Assembly: GCA_011049795.1 (NCBI GenBank)
Contig: DRHD01000122.1
Location: 1 to 7,347 of the forward strand
Source: Porticoccus sp.
Lineage (GTDB): Bacteria > Pseudomonadota > Gammaproteobacteria > Pseudomonadales > Porticoccaceae
DNA: 7,347 nt
Reading direction: 5' to 3'
Position numbers and translations under genes: made by a program. The stretch's first letter is position 1, and every line of letters begins with the position of its first letter. Shown piece after piece: positions 6,392 through 7,347 of the stretch. Under the pieces are notes generated by a model. The model saw only the letters and a list, made by a program, of their open reading frames with translations. It made no database searches and was not told where the DNA came from.

Positions 6392-7347
6392 CTAAATCCA
6401 CACTTTCTTGATAGTTCGGCCACCATAGACCAGATTCACCAACGACCGAGTACCCACAATGGCCGTAAACATAGAGGTCAAAATACCAATAGAGAGAGTC
6501 ACCGCAAAGCCCTGTACGGGACCCGACCCAATGGCATAGAGAATGACCGCCACGATTAACGTAGTGAGGTTGGCATCGACAATTGATGTAAAGGCTCGAT
6601 CATACCCGGCATTAATGGCTGACTGTGGAGGTAGGCCATTGGCCAGCTCCTCCTTAATCCTCGAAAAGATCAGAACGTTGGCGTCCACCGCCATCCCTAC
6701 GGTCAACACGATACCTGCAATACCCGGTAGTGTGAGGGTGGCACCGAGCATTGACATCACTGCAACCAGAACAATCAGGTTAACCGTCAGTGCCATGTTG
6801 GCGAATATGCCAAAAACCCGGTAGTAAACAAACATAAAGGCCAGCACCAAAACTATGCCGATAGTGACCGACTTGATACCCAATGCAATATTCTCAGCGC
6901 CTAAGGATGGCCCGATAGTCCGCTCTTCCACAAAATACATCGGTGCAGCCAATGCGCCAGACCGAAGCAGCAAAGCCAACTCAGAGGCTTCTCTGGGGCT
7001 ATCTAGTCCGGTAATACGGAAGGAAACACCAAGCGCGCTACGAATAGAGGCCAGGCTGATAATTTTCTTTTCCACATAACGTTTGTGTGTCGCCACCGAC
7101 TCACCGTTTTCATCGATGCTATATTCGGTGTGGGTTTTGTACTCAATAAAGAGCACAGCCAAACGGCGCCCAATGCTTTTACGCGAAACCCGGTGCATTC
7201 GAGCACCACCCTCACTATCCAACGTGATATCAACCTGCGGTAATCCAGTTTCATCAAAACCGGTTCCAGCATTAGAAACATGGTCACCGGTGATCACCAC
7301 CGACTTCTCTAACCAGGCATCCGGCATCCGACCTGAAGGATTCTTAA
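6392..7347 (-). CDS. secD: Protein translocase subunit SecD, C-terminal part (partial, runs off right edge)
   Basis: The frame is open to the right edge, so the visible 317 codons are only the C-terminal half of a protein usually about 615 aa. The ATG at 7325-7327 is internal, since the same frame continues upstream as KNPSGR. From that Met, residues 11-41 (VITGDHV, PQVDITLDSEGG) are the end of the periplasmic P1 domain, FRITGL is at 103-108 and VEERTIGPSLG at 133-143, and then come about five membrane helices. LPGIAGIVLTVGMAVDANVL (200-219) is the conserved transmembrane motif; Asp215 corresponds to the proton-pathway aspartate of E. coli SecD (D519). The next segment reads FSRIKEEL (221-228), with Ser222 where a Glu is usual. 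The stop (TAG, 6392-6394) is 9 nt before secF. In most relatives yajC precedes secD; it would lie beyond the right edge. Confidence 0.98.
   Translation of the reverse strand, partial: KNPSGRMPDAWLEKSVVITGDHVSNAGTGFDETGLPQVDITLDSEGGARMHRVSRKSIGRRLAVLFIEYKTHTEYSIDENGESVATHKRYVEKKIISLASIRSALGVSFRITGLDSPREASELALLLRSGALAAPMYFVEERTIGPSLGAENIALGIKSVTIGIVLVLAFMFVYYRVFGIFANMALTVNLIVLVAVMSMLGATLTLPGIAGIVLTVGMAVDANVLIFSRIKEELANGLPPQSAINAGYDRAFTSIVDANLTTLIVAVILYAIGSGPVQGFAVTLSIGILTSMFTAIVGTRSLVNLVYGGRTIKKVWI

Overview
The window looks like core chromosome of a gammaproteobacterium. Base composition is near 50% GC. AspRS and ProRS resemble the E. coli and Pseudomonas enzymes closely, ProRS carries the bacterial editing insertion, and aspS lies directly upstream of yebC as in Pseudomonas. 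A marine or pseudomonad-like relative is plausible, but the genus cannot be read from the sequence. There is no sign of mobile DNA, phage, CRISPR, tRNA or rRNA.

Layout: a minus-strand group occupies 1-2747. In transcription order it is a small HIT-family protein (2325-2747), a 151-bp gap with a good candidate aspS promoter, aspS (356-2173), and the first 103 codons of yebC (1-310, running off the left edge). A divergent intergenic region (2748-2945) follows, filled largely with degenerate 14-bp tandem repeats. The plus strand then carries proS (2946-4739), overlapping by four bases a secreted soluble lytic transglycosylase-like protein (4736-5344). A compact hairpin (5424-5448) lies between this pair and the convergent minus-strand secD-secF pair. 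secF is complete (5465-6382); secD has only its C-terminal part (6392-7347) and runs off the right edge.

The genes divide into translation (AspRS, ProRS, YebC), envelope work (SecDF in protein export, the transglycosylase on peptidoglycan) and nucleotide metabolism (HIT). All are known families. I see no previously undescribed multi-gene system. The most unusual features are the repeat-filled HIT/proS intergenic region, which is G-run-rich on the HIT strand and continues to the proS start codon; mixed tRNA-specificity determinants in AspRS; extra loops in the ProRS editing domain; and the tight coupling of a transglycosylase to proS. Comparisons with E. coli and Pseudomonas proteins are from memory, not from a search.
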